The notes: generated from the sequence alone by a model not told the origin. A DNA stretch of 64,000 nt from Leptoclinus maculatus (GCA_032191485.1 JAVDOI010000010.1:24498555-24562554), one strand, 5' to 3'. Shown: positions 48,500 to 62,074, counted from the stretch's first letter. Numbers and translations are program-made.

Positions 48500-49571
48500 C
48501 TGAAAGAGACATAACAGGAAAACTTGGTATACTATGCATAGATTACATTACCTGAAAAAGGGACTGAAAAGCTATTACGGCGGTGTTCATTTAGAATAGA
48601 TTTAGTTTAATTTCCTTTTACTTTATTTCTCGACTTTAGACGTCTTAAATATTGATCTTTAAATGGATCCTTTTCATGTCCAATCACCTGAGCATTCAAA
48701 GTGCCTACTTGTTCATCCAACAGGACATGAAACAGTTTGTTAAGGCTCATAGCACTCCTTTTAACCAACTATCACATTTAACTAAACCCAACCGTACTGT
48801 GCTGTGAGCTCTTATTTTGAAATTTCTGTTTTGGAACTCCAGTGTCCAAAGAGGTTGGCTGACTGTGTGTCTATATTCCAGTGCTTCTACAGGTAGTTCT
48901 CCCAGTACCATCTACACTCTACCCATAGACACAGTTATATTATATTATATTATATAACTATATATATATATATGTGCAGGCCCTGATGTGCTATGATTGA
49001 AGTTACCCAATGAACCTCATCATATGTAGAACTGAATCCTCCTTCAACAAAGACATTAGCACTAAAATTAAATGACCAATAAGAGCCTCCCTCCCTGCTT
49101 GCAGACTCCACATCCATTGGCCAGTCTCCGTCCGCAGCCCTGGTAACCGTTACCATGGCCACTGCAGCAGGGGAAGCAGTATGAGATTACAGCTTCCATA
49201 ATGGGGGTCAAAGTTCACAGTTCAGATTAACTACAGCGGAGCCAGCTGTGTGCAGATTTGTATCCATAATATATCGGTTGTGGGTCAGTGTGTGGTCTCA
49301 CTTGGTTGAAGAACTAAAAGAAGTAATATATCTTTAAAACTCTAGCGAGGGGGTCACTAATATGTGAACCGGACCCAGACGCCGTTTTCTGTGGACCCTG
49401 GACCTACAACCCATAGATGATTGAGAATTATTACATTTTAACGGAGCGCTTCTGTTTTAACCGGCGCAGCTTTTCTATCCTTTACGTCTCGTTCCACAGT
49501 CCAGGAAACACACCGACCAGTTACAAGTGTTGTGAATCACATCATGTGATGCTGCTCAGCCAATCAAATAT

Positions 49572-49753
49572 GTGTATTCTGATAAGTATTATTATTATAA
49601 TAATACTTATTCTGATAAGTATTATTATTATAATAATACTTATTCTGATAAGTATTATTATTATAAGTATACTTATTCTGATAAGTATTATTATTATAAT
49701 AATACTTATTCTGATAAGTATTATTATTATAAGTAGACTTATTCTGATAAGTA
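49572..49753. repeat. 33-bp near-palindromic AT minisatellite, about 5.5 copies
   Basis: Unit contains GATAAGTATTATTATTATAA then TAATACTTATTCT; each unit is close to self-complementary, so single strands can fold into hairpins. Confidence 0.92.
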
Positions 49754-49837
49754 TCGCCCTCGACTCGAGTGAGATGTACACACACGACAGAGAGACCCAA
49801 CAGTCAGAGAGAACGTGAGTCAGAGAAGTTATTTCAC

Positions 49838-50440
49838 ATGACGTTCTCCAAGAAGAGAAAAGAGACCAGAGAGACCAGAGAGACCAGATGGACCAGAGAG
49901 ACCAGAGAGACCAGAGGGACCAGAGACCAGAGGGACCATGAGAGACCAGAGAGACCAGAGAGACCAGAGGGACCATGAGAGACCAGAGAGACCAGAGAGA
50001 CCAGAGGGATCAGAGAGACCAGAGGGACCATGAGAGACCAGAGAGACCAGAGAGTCCAGAGGGACCAGAGAGACCAGAGGGACCATGAGAGACCAGAGAG
50101 ACCAGAGGGATCAGAGAGACCAGAGGGACCAGAGAGACCAGAGAGACCACAGAGACCAGAGAGACCACAGAGACCAGAGAGACCACAGAGACCAGAGAGA
50201 CCAGAGTCTTTAACCAACAATGAACAGACTGTTATCGGTTAATTCTTCCCACGGACAGTTTAAAACCAGTATGTCTCATATATTCAGAGACCATGAGGAT
50301 TATTAAAAGCAGCAATGTGAAGCGCCGTTAAAGAGACAAAGCACAAATCTACCATCTCACATCCACAATGAAGTCACAGATAATAAATGATCTAAGAGCC
50401 CAATATGATCAGAATCCTAACTCATGAATGTCCAACAATG
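49838..50440 (+). pseudogene. hAT transposase N-terminus disrupted by minisatellite
   Basis: ATG 49838 begins MTFSKKRK, a typical start of GTF2IRD2/ZBED-like hAT transposases. The frame then runs into the (GAGACCAGA)n array, giving Glu-Thr-Arg repeats. After the array, 50300-50350 encodes SSNVKRR...KAQ, matching a degraded BED-finger end (expected NVKRHYETKH) with an indel and stop, followed by STMKSQIINDLRAQYDQN, another expected transposase segment. No functional protein; the catalytic core is absent. Confidence 0.6.
49862..50203. repeat. (GAGACCAGA)n minisatellite, 9-10-bp unit
   Basis: About 35 units of AGAGAGACC/AGAGGGACC, with GGGACCATGAGAGACCAGAG modules recurring at 49928, 49970, 50026 and 50080, suggesting higher-order duplication. 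The end switches to GACCACAGAGACCAGAGA. Confidence 0.95.
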
Positions 50441-51483
50441 ATGTGAACAGAGAGGAATAGAGCTGAAACAAGTGCTTTAGAAAGTCCTGCACACACATTT
50501 CTCTTTTAGAAGATGAGAAGATAGAACATCATGGCTTTCTTGGTTGACATCACTTCACACCTGAATGAACTGAATATAAAGCTGCAGGGCAATTCAGTGA
50601 AAGGATTTCTCTAAAATGTACTTCTTTATTTTGAGGAGAAGCTTTCTGTAATGTATTCTGTAATGCAGCACTTATTTGACTTAAAACCAGAAAAGAGCAT
50701 TCTTTATTATTAGAGTTTGTATTATTTATAATTCATTCAGTTCAATTTGAAATCTGACAATAAATATTGTTGAGATATTATTCAATTGAACTTTCTTTAT
50801 TTGATTTGACAGCCAGTTGTTGACTACGTACAGACGTTAATACAACAGCTACTTCAGTAGATATGGCACTAAATCACAGCGCAAGTTAGACATTATTGTG
50901 ATGCTTATTATTGAACATTCTGTCTAACTGGACCTCGTTGAATTTGATTGAATACCCCTGGACTAGCAGCTTAATTAATTTGCAGATATTCTGTGACATG
51001 ACTTTAGTTGACAGACTATAGTATCAGGGTACCAGGCACCCTTAAGAATTCTCACCTTTAATTTAAACCTTATTATTTAAAAATGATAACAGCCAAAGGT
51101 CCGCCTATCACATCTACAGGGAAATACCTCTAATTACCACCAAGTCCAGTACATCTCTAATCCAGTTTCCAGTGTCCACATGGTTTGTCTCAGATCAGGG
51201 CCCTATTCCTCGTACGTCGCTCAACTAAGTCGATCAAATGTCCAATTATCCAGCTTGAATTACCGAGATGATTGAAGGCAGGATATCTCGGTTCCTCAAA
51301 GGCTGATCAGCGCTCAAACAGTCTCGTTAAATCGAACAAGACCTCAGTCATCAGGATAATTGGGCGTGCCCGTTTTACGTCAAAGGGGGTAAGCATCGAT
51401 CACCGAAACCATGATTTTCTAACAGTACAATAGCGAATAAAGTCAAAGAAAGAGCGTCTTTTTTCTCCACTGGCGAGCAGGAG

Positions 51484-51957
51484 ATGATCATGAACGCATA
51501 TGAGGAAGTCAAGACCATAATCATGGCTAAATCTAACACCGCCATCCCTTCCGTTAGTACGGCTTGCTTACGAAAATTACGTCACAAAACATGGCCGTTT
51601 TTGGTATCCCAGCATGCACAAAATCCTCATCTTTGCAAAGAAAACATTGATTTTCTTTTATTTTTTATGGATTTTTCACAAAAAGAGCCCAAACACACAC
51701 TGTCCAAAGTCGCCATGACCGCTGCAAGTCAGGTCTTGCAGCATTTCGACGGCGAAAGATACATTACAGACCCAACTTTACTAGTGAATGTACTAGCGGA
51801 TGTTACCATGGAGCTAGCGGCTTCAGAAAAGGCTAGTTCTTATAGTAGAAACCTAATACTTCTTTTTCATAAGCTGTCAACCAACGTGTTCATAGGTTTC
51901 CCTTTTCACGTATGGTTTTTTTCTGATGAATCTTTTCATGGACAGAACACTGTATAA
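51484..51957 (+). pseudogene. Myb/SANT-like protein fragment of Harbinger copy 2
   Basis: Begins MIMNAYEEVKTIIMAKSNT, with KERASFFSTGEQE upstream in the same frame but no earlier ATG before a stop near 51415. The N-terminal resemblance is to the SANT-like protein of Harbinger transposons. The remainder up to SFHGQNTV is unrecognised. It differs from the copy-1 frame by about seven residues over 140, so the two copies are young or have exchanged sequence. A second frame (51926-52342, IHLRQVFTDSVVTALYCPL...) is also shared with copy 1 but has no known homology. Confidence 0.5.
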
Positions 51958-53654
51958 TGGTCATACTTTGTCCTATCTTCTTCAAATACATTTGAGGCAG
52001 GTGTTCACTGATAGTGTAGTTACAGCCCTATACTGTCCTTTACCTGTACAGATACAGCCACAGGCAGTTATTTATACTGAAAGATACTTTTTTATTTTAG
52101 ACGGACAAAACTCTTACATTTGTACTGACTTCAAAGGCCCACTGCTCTGTTTCTGTATGACCTACAGGTTTTCTGACACTTTCACAAGGAACTTTAGGGG
52201 CTTTTCTTTCTGGCAAGACCTCATTGAGGCATATAGTCAGAGTGGTTCAGACGCTAGAGACATTTTAATTTGGGTATGTCATTTTAGGCGTTTTTGCTCC
52301 AAATTAGGGGGGGGGGGTGGAAGAGGTGCCTGCTGGCAGTAGGCTTAACCCTTTGGCCCCATCCTCCCTAGGACTTCTTTTTGGCTTATTCTCGAAAATA
52401 TTATACACATACTCAAAGGGGCCTTACTCTCTAACTACAAGGTCTTTTTTAATAATTTCAAAGGATTAATGACACTAAGAAGGGTTTGCTCATATGAATT
52501 GAGTAAATATTATGTATATTTTACTGGTTAATAGCTGATGAAGATGGAACACAGCTCCACTTTGAAAAATGTCAAATTCGTATGGTGATAAACCACTATT
52601 ATTCATAATACTATATTAAATGAGGCTCAGTAAAGCCTAAAAAACACCCACAATCATAGCAAACGATGGCAGTAGTCACACACAAAAGAATTGGAGTGAA
52701 TAGAGTGAAGTAGGCCAGAGCAAGAGACATAAACGTACGAGAGGTCATGAGAGGTCGTCATTTGAGAAAGTGTGTAAAGTGTTACACATGCTTCTGTTCA
52801 TGAGAAATTCTTCGTTCAAACGGTATGCTGCATGGTTGTGGAAATATTATATTTGTTACTGAAAATTGCATTGTGCGGTAGTGATCGGTACTGTTCGGGC
52901 CCAAAAGGTTAATGGCATGCATCATCGAATGAGATCTTATAGCGAAAATAATCATCTCAACTCTTTCAGAATAAGTAGATAAAACAAGCCCGAAGAGTAT
53001 CTAATTGATATGAATTAATAGATACTTATGAGGATATATGTACTGTATGCGCTTATGTATCATACTATACATGTGTATATACATGTATGTGTAGATTACC
53101 ATATAGAACTAGGAGTTTGAATATGTGTGTGAATCTGTGTATGGGCGGATCAGTATGTATATTATTCATAATCAGACATTCAATCAATTGAAGCAGTGAA
53201 AAGAAATTGTGTGATTCTCTCTATTCTTATCATGAGTACAATAATGCTATGCTATGGTGTACTAATAACACTGTCATATAATTATGAGTGCATGTAGTTT
53301 AACCATCAAGAGGACATGGGAGCAAGTAAAACCTAAGCACACAAACATTATTCAGAATGGTGAGTCCATACAATATGTGCCACGGTAATGTATTGAACAC
53401 ATCCATAAGTTTCTTAAGCACCAAATAAACTTTACCAACAGCACGGCATGCAGCGGCATCGCCCACACTGTACAATAATGTACCACTCGCTCACAGCTCA
53501 CGGCTCTGATCCAGTCTGTGAGACGGTCAATGCTCGTGTGGTGTTCACAATGTATGACTCCAGAAGGTCTTGTTAATAAATGATTCCTTGTCTTCAGAAT
53601 CGATAGCGCTCGTATAGGAAGTCATCGTGATGTGATAAGGGATCTTGGCGATCT

Positions 53655-53764
53655 CGGTCCGTGTACGTTTTAGTCATCTGTTTTACCGTTAAAATACGGA
53701 CATTTCCGTATTTTCGTTTCATCGAATGAACGATAAAACAGATGATCAAAACGTACACGGACCG
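53655..53764. repeat. Palindrome inside Harbinger copy 2
   Basis: Arms of about 31 nt (53655-53685, 53734-53764) containing CGGTCCGTGTACGTTTT and its complement pair with about two mismatches. The inner part AAAATACGGACATTTCCGTATTTT is a second, nested stem. Missing from copy 1. Confidence 0.85.
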
Positions 53765-56610
53765 ATCTCGAAGAACTCTCTCCTATAAAACACTAATCTA
53801 ACTAATATCGCTCCTTCATCAATGGGATGAGGAAGGGAGATGACATTTTTGCCGGGGGAGTGGCAAACTTATCCAGCTTCTTCAGCTTGAGCCTGCTCTG
53901 GAGCAGGTTCACGCTTATTGATGTGTTGCCATGGTGATTGAGCTAAACCTGCTTCGAGGAACCGGAAAAGCCTGATGTAGTGATCTCATCCTCAAACTTA
54001 TCCCGCTAACTCAGTTAGCAACGTACGAGGAACAGGGCCCAGTCCTCATGCTTTGTACACTCCACCATCCATCCTAAACTCCGCCCAACAGGGTATTACA
54101 GCACACAACTCACACACCTTTCACTTTGAAAGCCCCCCCTCATTACTCACAAGACTCCTAAAGGTGAGTGTCAGGAACAACATAGGTCATTTTAAATGTT
54201 CCTGTGAAGGACAGTCTCCGAAACGTGTGAATTGTAGAAGTTAAGTTGACATTTCCACGTCACCACTGTCACCAGCCACCTTTTTTCTACAGAGCCCAGT
54301 AATAAAATGGTTCAATTATATTTGAGTTGCGTTTAGTGAGCTGATATCAAAGTAACTGATTGTGTTGAATGGACACATGATATTGTCTCATATCCATCGC
54401 AGGCCCCTGAATTAAATCGTATCGACAGACTTTGTGATATCAGCATCTCATATTGTTGTCCAAAGAATCAATATCATTTTGGATGGTGATTTACGCTCCC
54501 ACTGCAGTGTGCTGCTTTGTACCTTATCTCCACAGACATGCAACTGTTCATCCCATGAATGAATGCACTGAATGAATGAATGAAGAATAACAAGCATCAC
54601 TTCATTTTACTTCCATTTTAATTCATGAAAGAAATCATCTCTATTGAATACTATGCAACTGTGGGTTTCACTGTCATGGATCATCCTGTCATAATATAGT
54701 GAATATATATATATATATTCATACAATCCATTGGGAGCATTACAAAAGTATGCTGTGCTCAGACTAATGAGACAACGTGACAGCTCCAAATCAGCTGGGA
54801 CCAAATCCAAAGCAAGGGTCTGGATAGAAGACGTCTAATGCTAAACAGAAGTGTAAACTCCTTTCATAAAGAACGTGTGACTCTGTGCTCGATAGATAGA
54901 TCTGCCTTGACACACGAGGGAAGTGAGTATCTGAGATGTACGTTCAGACAAGGCAACAAGGTTTTCTCTTGCACGCTGAAGTGGAAGCTGTGCACATGCT
55001 CGGCTCACAGGCATCGTTCACACATGCTGTGGTGAACATCAGATGCTGTTCAGCTATCTCTGTCTAATCACATGCGGTTTCTAAGAGCATGTTCATGGCG
55101 ACCGCAGGGCTTTCACAGGATGCTAAGTGATTCAGTCATTTGTAGTATAGAAACGAGGGAACTGTTGGAAAAACTATTGGAAGTTGCAAACCAGTGTTCA
55201 CTTCTAAGCCTGGCAGGTGCTTCTTGTTGAGTTGATTGTTAGTAAGCAGCAAAAACAGTTTGTTCCAGAGAAGAGGTTTTTAAACTGTTGGCAAACAATG
55301 GGTGTGGTGAAAGGTACCGGGGAATAGCAGTGTTCTTAAAACTAGGGGCCCGAGGCCCCCGCTTGCCCCCACCTCCTCTTTCCAAAGTCAGTCTGGTTCT
55401 CTCCTGGGCGACTGGATCGGCAGCAGCACGATGAAACTAGCTCACTCGCTTGCTAGAAGGTTAGCAGGTATGCTCCAGACTAAAGCTAGCGACCTAGCTT
55501 ACTATGAATGAATGAAGCAGACTAACGGCAGCTAGCTGATTGAATCCTACTTGCACGCTTATACTACGGTATTAGTGATGACCACAGCCCCCACGGGTGT
55601 TTTACCAAATCTTACTTACTGATTTTAGCAGCATTTAAAGTATGATTCAGTTATTGAAAACTGTGATAATGATTTAAAATGATACTTATAATGTACTCAG
55701 TATATTACTATAAGGTTATAGTAATGTAAAGAGTGCTACATTCTGTTTACTGAGTGATGTCCTAACTAGTGGACTAGTGGACTAAAAGTTAGTTGTTTGG
55801 AACACCTCTACAGAAAACATCTGTAAGTCAGTGACAGCAGTTACAGGCCGTGACACAGTGACAGCCGTCTGTTCCTCTGTGGGCACACTGCAAACAAGAC
55901 GTGCCTATAACTGATGCAGCATACTTTTAATGCTGACAATTTGCCAAAATGTGAACAAATGAAAAAAAGACAGAGATCACAGCGTAACTCACTCAATATA
56001 GAGCAACTTTACACTTCCTGTCTACAGCTCCCAAAACATTATGGGAACATTGATGTAGTTTAGAGCATGATTAAAGCCCAAATAGAAATAAGACAAAGAG
56101 TATTAATGGGAGTGGAAAACTCACTTGTTGCAGTTTTTATGTGACGTTAGTACAGACACATGTACAGATATTTGTGATGAAAATGGATATAAGACAAAAA
56201 AACAGCATTTTATGGTTTTGAGTTTTGTCTGTAAAAAGCCATATCCGACTTTGAATCCCCTGGTACGTTAGTACTCAGCTCCTACAGGCCAGATTAGGTT
56301 GAGATATGATATTTATGATCCTCATATGATCAGGCCTAATATTGAACTTCTCTGTAGTGCCACCAAAAAAGGTCTGATTTAAAAGTTGTACCCCCACAAC
56401 TTTAGTCAAAATGTATCAAATGATTGACTGACTCAGTGTATAAAGACACACACATAGTGGTGCTGTATGCAGTGCTGTTCTCCACAAACCATTCCCCTCA
56501 TGGTTTCCACTCTGGGCTCTCTTTCCTGAAGATATCGTTCCACTCCAGTTGTGCATGTTAAGAGGCATCTGTTCTAATGTAACGCTCTGTTACCACTGCC
56601 ACTCCAGGGA

Positions 56611-56760
56611 GACGATGACAGAGAAGAAAGAAAAGAGGGAGGGCAATGACAGAGAGGGGGAAGGGAGGGACAGCAACAGGAGAGAAGGGAAGGAATGAAA
56701 GAGGGTGAGTAATAGAGAAGGAAACAAAGGGAAATAGGAATATGGATAGGAAAGATGAGA
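56611..56760. repeat. Purine-rich low-complexity tract
   Basis: About 150 bp that is mostly A and G on the + strand (GAAGAAAGAAAAGAGGGAGG and similar), hence pyrimidine-rich in the CADPS transcript. Confidence 0.8.
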
Positions 56761-59344
56761 CAGCTTGTCCCCAGATAGACAGTCCAGTGTTGAGCTGTGA
56801 CGATGTGGAGGGAGGGCCGGTGTAGATGTTTATTAGACAGCAGGGATTACAGACAATAAGCAGTGATGCCAACTGAGCACATTTTCTATATTTGACCACT
56901 TTCAAAACTGCACTAATCAATATTTATATATGAACAAAGGATCAAATGGCTTCACCAGTGTGAAAGGTGCCACGCATTGTGACAAAGCAGCAGAGAATCA
57001 GCCGCTGACTGCAGTTCCCCTCAGCTCTGTGCTCTTTAGCTTCTTTCAGTGTATTCTGTTATACTCAGCTTAGTCTCACTACTCTACTCTAGTTCAACAA
57101 AAGGTTATTGGATGCACAAATAAGGAGCCTAACATTTGTGTTTAAGCAACACTAGAGCACAGCAAGGAGGGAGATCATTGATCTAATGAGGACGTGATGC
57201 ATTTCTATTGTTTTCTTTCTTCTTTGTTGCAGAGTGGAGAAATGTGCAGTCTAAAGTACAGTAGTTTTGTGTTTTAACAGTAGTTCAATGGTATGTAAAT
57301 GTGAGAAATGGAGTGTTAGCACAGAGGTATGGCAGCAGTTGAGTTTGATTGAGAAAATTTGTTCAAGAATTTTAAAAGATGTGTCAAAGCATTGAAAAGT
57401 GCTTTTTTAGTTTTGAAAAAGAGGATACAGTATTGAGAACAAACATATCATATCAAAGGTTTGCTATGTCAGCTTGTTTCCTTCTTCTATTCTGCCTTCA
57501 GGAAAGGGTTGGAAACCAAAAACTTAAATTTGCTACACAGACAGACATTTCAAAAATATATATAAAGGCGGCAGGTCACAATAGGCTATACAACTGAAAA
57601 GCATGTCCTGTGCTGTAAAACTGAAAATACTAAACAAATAGAGAAATAAAAATGAAAGTGCAGCTGACTTGAATTGTTCCTAATCAACAGATTTAAAGAG
57701 GAGCACCAGCCCAGAGGTTATGTCCATGGCCTAGGAAAGTGAGCTACTCTCTCTAAAACCAGAATCCAGAGAAGTGTGATGTCATCAAGTATAAAGTCTG
57801 AAGCTGCTCCATAAACAGTGAATGGGTGACAGAGTTTGTCTTATTTTCTATAAAAGAGCTTTATTTTATTCTAGTGTTCTCAGAACATTCTCCTGTTCCT
57901 CTCATCTCATCTATGACATCTCTCCCCATTCATTGTCTGTGGAGCAGTTACACACTTTACTTCATGACATCACAATATTAGATTTTTTTGGTAGAGAGGT
58001 TTATGTTTCATACTACTTTTGAACTGTCTTAGACCAGAGGAATAACACGTATGCATTTTTAAATATGGTCATCGTTTCTCTTGCAAGGAAGCAGGCGAGT
58101 CTTCAAGCTTTAGAGTTTCATTTACTCAGCGCGCAGGCTAGACAGACAGAGATTGATTCATGTCATTTTGTGCTAACTTTACCAATACACCACCACAACA
58201 CTCCGATGAGACTACTGCAATCATTTCAAAGACTAGCCAATAGGCTACGCTATAGTCAGAAGCACCTTGATATTAGCTCAGCCCTGCGGCTGAGGTGGAT
58301 TTGGAGACATTGTGTTTAAAGCTGGTATTTCAGCACAGTTGCAGCTAAAGATCAGTCTCCAGAAATATGAGTAGTATTGTACTATTTGTAGAATGAAATG
58401 CAGGCACTACTGGTATACAACGTGATCACTTGAAGCAATAATCGGTCTGTTCTCCCAGTCCTTGTTTCTGCCTACCTGCCTATGAAACAAGCTCTCAGAC
58501 ACCAGAATGTTTCATAGTGGTCCAGAGTCCTGGAGAGACTTTTCTTAGGTCAGAAAATGTAAAATAAGAGTATCTGGTAGGCAAAACTTTACAAAATCCA
58601 AATGATGACAATTTGAAGAGCTGTACTGAGCTGTCCATATGTGGTCCATGAGAGAAACAATAACAGAGAGAAGCTTAGCTGACAGTGAATGAAGGCTTTT
58701 GTGGATTCATAAAAATGACGAACATACACTTTATTTTAGTGAGGTGTTACTGTAACAGTTTTGAACCACATGTACACACTACTCCGTTTCACTGAGCCTC
58801 TTCACAGACTCCACACATTCTACTACGTGATTGTAGTCCTGCTTCTTATTGTGGCTGCAGAAGCTGCCTGTTGAACACTGAACTAACCAGGATATGGATT
58901 TCAGGGGAGAAGGAATCCTTTATTCCAGGACTTTGCCCAGTGCAATTTGTTTTTTGTGCCAGGTAAGCTTAAGTTACGATGATGGACGCTGTGGGTCGGG
59001 ACAGTGTTATCAGCAGTGACTTGCTGCAGTATGAGCCCAGCAGAGACACACACAGAGGGAATACATAACGGAGTTATGTATATATATGTGTAACGTTATT
59101 TGGAGTATAAAGTACACAATTTAAGTTGCAATTGCAGAGTGGTACAGTTCTAATGACTCCAGGGAAATGAAAATGAATTCAGTTGTAGTATTCATCTAGC
59201 GTTAGCAGGCTATATCCTGCATCCAGCATCAAAGGTTAACTGCAGCCGATGAGCCGCTGTCTGCTCGCTGCAGACGACATGCTGGACTTCTGAACGCTGA
59301 AGCCCCGCCCCCACTGCTGTATTCATTCAGATTAATAAATACTA

Positions 59345-59490
59345 GACATGTCGCATGTCAAATTGCTCCTAAATTCGACACATAGGACCCCTAGCAATGC
59401 ACCAGCCAAGCGTGAAGTAGATCGGGTGAACAGTTGTTGAGATATGCCAAGGAAACACGAACAAACAGACATGAGGTGGCACAGTGTTAG
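59345..59490 (+). repeat. Interspersed fish repeat (GTTGAGATATGCC type)
   Basis: AGGACCCCTAGCAATGCACC, CAAGCGTGAAGTAGATCGGG and AACAGTTGTTGAGATATGCC resemble a dispersed non-coding repeat known to me from fish genomes. No second copy here. Confidence 0.4.
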
Positions 59491-60648
59491 AGTCAAAAAT
59501 CTAAATGACTAATTATGATATGTGTGCTCACAAAGTCTGGTGTCCTCACGTGAACTTTATGGCCTGCGTCCTCATGTGTGTGTGTGTGTGAACTTACTCT
59601 GACATTAGGTTCTACAGCGTCTGGGAAAGAAAGCGTTCTCAGGCTGTAAATGAGAATAAGGAAGATAGACACAGAGTTGTTTTGAGAAAGTAACCTTTGT
59701 GCCAGAACAGATGCTCAAGTGAAGTTCTCTTCCCAGACTACATGGTGTTGGACGCCATTTTGTGTGTGTGTGTCACCTTTTGTGACGAAGACCTCATTGT
59801 AAACCAATCCTATACCAGCCCATGGCATGTTGTTTACTCAGTATAAATATCAGAAGCTCAGAGTCAGAACTCCGAGCAGCCTTGATGCATATCCTGATGT
59901 GAATCAACTCTGTCTCTAGAATAAATGTCCTGTGATTAATGATTTTCCATCGGTCTCGAGTGAATTTTTCTAACACACAGCAATGAAGAGGAAATCTAAC
60001 ATGAGGGGACCACATCTGCTGAGGCCAAACTCAACTATATCAACATATGATGCAACTTTATTTTAATGGTTAAATTGATATCAAAACACAATTTGCCAAG
60101 TGAATTTAAAAAGAAAATCAATGATGTGTTAATCCGATTCAACCCCCCTGTTACGTGTTTTCAGCCTCAGAAGTTGATCCATTTTGAAATGTCCTACAGA
60201 TTCCGTGTTCACAGAACAGCAGACAACATATGGATCAAAGGAAATTAAGCATTTCACTTTTAGACTATACTTCACCACACCGTCACAGAGGCTCAGGCTT
60301 AGCCTACACAATGACCTACACTTAAGAATCCAATGAAGCGCACACTCGTGCTCTCGCAGACATTTGAATTGACATTAACCCTTTCTCCCTCTTTCATGCT
60401 TGGAGCTCCGTGGTGATGACATAACATCAAATGGACGGGTAATCCCAGATTACACACTGCACAGCCGACCAACAAAGGATTGAGAAAGTGCTCATCAGGG
60501 CGAGAGCTGCTATTCACACACTCACACACAGGGTTTGCACATGAATACAGGGCAGTGGCAAATGCTCTGCAGCCCCCCCACACATGCTGTGGCCTTAAGC
60601 AAATCCAAAATAAAGAAAAAAAAAAAGCATGTTTTAAATCTTTCGTTT

Positions 60649-60866
60649 GGGGGCGACTATGGCTCACTGGGTTGTCTGGTAACCGCAAGGTCAATGGTTC
60701 GATCCTTGGCTGGGACGTGTCCTGTGTCGAAGTGTCCCTGAGCAAGACACTGAACCCCTAACTGCTCCCCGGGCGCCTGTCATAGGCAGCCCACTGCTCC
60801 CTATATACAGGGATGGGTCAAATACAGAGACAAATGTCCCCCTTACCGGGATCACTATAATATAAT
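60649..60866 (+). repeat. tRNA-derived SINE, plus orientation
   Basis: Starts GGGGGCGACTATGGCTCACT, with a box-A-like TGGCTCACTGG and a box-B-like GGTTCGATCC 44 bases later, as in a pol III promoter. The body AGCAAGACACTGAACCCCTA is shared with the 29.6-kb copy. The 3' part CAAATGTCCCCCTTACCGGG resembles the CAAATTTCCCCCTGGGGAT tail of the LINE at 20.3 kb, a sign of LINE-dependent mobilisation. Confidence 0.75.
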
Positions 60867-62074
60867 GAATAAAACAAATAAAATAAAAAATATCCAAACT
60901 TGTCTTAAACCTCTTCTCAGAGCAATGACATAGTGATTGAGAGTGTAAGGGTACTGTATAAAGACAAGCCACTCATTACTGGTACAGGATCAGCTGCTGG
61001 CAAGTGCCTCTGTCAAAAGTTGAACTGCAACCAACTTCTTCCTACTGGCCAACAAGGCGTTTAGTGCCAAAAGATACTGTACTTCACCCATTCAGTGGCA
61101 TTCAATTAACATTCTGTGATACGTTTCTTGAGCTACTAATGTTATACTGTAGACAAAGTGTAGAGCTTTCTATTTAGATGTATTTCACTAATCGGCCGAT
61201 GAGGGAAATAAAGGCACAGACAGCTTGTAAATGTGCTTCTGTGTCCGTTAGTCTTCTGCTCTCTCCACTCCTGACTATCCTGCTTCATGCTCTTTGGTTC
61301 AGTTAATCCAAAGCCGTTTCAGCAGATGTATTTCTACAGAAACAATGCACCGTGGCTTTAAGTGTAGAGCGGAGTATGTGACTGTAGATGTGTGAGCATC
61401 CTGGGCGGCTTGTTGTGCTGATGCAATGTGATTTCACACACAAGAGTTGGTCGACTTTGGCTTAAGAGCTACTGATAGAAGTGGAACTCTGTCGCCTGGT
61501 AGTTGGTGCTGCATCAGTAGAGAGCCTCACTGTACATCTGCTGTACCAAGTAGAAACAAAGAGCTGACCTCTGTATGTAAATAAACGGATCATTCTATGG
61601 TAACGAAAACACAACAATTCTTATTTTCAGGTGATTATGCACTTAAGAAAACATACATAATAATATCATCTTCGATCTCTGCCAATAGATCCCCCTGAAT
61701 GCTGCACACTGTACCTTTAAGAGCATGTTTGGGCTTGAGAACAGCTGCTTTTAGTGGCATATTACATGCATATGAATGACATACATATTACAGAATGTGT
61801 AGTAGAAGTGATGCTGAATGGGATGTTCTGGTATGGTAACCCCTCCGGTCCTGCTCTTTGTGCGACACCACTGATGATGGAAAGCTTGTGGGGAAAGTTC
61901 TGGTGGGCTGTCTAAAAGGCCGTAGACTCGTCATGCTCATTGCCCTGTGACCCTGCACATCATATTAGAGTCTCAATAGATTGGATCGGTATGATGACTC
62001 ACCCACAGCTTAATTACGCCTTGTAAAAGTGGATGTGTCATAGGACGTCCTTACACTGAAGCATGTGTACTTTC

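Larger units (their letters stand above)
49348..50450 (+). mobile_element. hAT transposon 5' portion with expanded coding-region repeats
   Basis: It starts with GAGGGGGTCACTAATATGTG and GGACCCAGACGCCG, related to the hAT terminus at 14326. A transposase start and BED-finger tail are present (see pseudogene entry), separated by a minisatellite. The 3' end was not found, so the right border is approximate. Confidence 0.6.
51199..54039 (+). mobile_element. PIF/Harbinger-type DNA transposon, copy 2 (2,841 bp)
   Basis: Termini GGCCCTATTCCTCGTACGTC (left) and ACGTACGAGGAACAGGGCC (right) are the same inverted repeats as copy 1, and the flanks are CAG (51196-51198) and CAG (54040-54042), again CWG. 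Orientation is opposite to copy 1. It retains about 330 bp missing from copy 1, including an internal palindrome at 53655-53764. No DDE transposase is recognisable. Confidence 0.88.

Noticed and set aside
60649..60740. tRNA gene
   Set aside because: Only box A- and box B-like sequences are present; no cloverleaf can be drawn and the sequence continues into a SINE body and a LINE-like tail.
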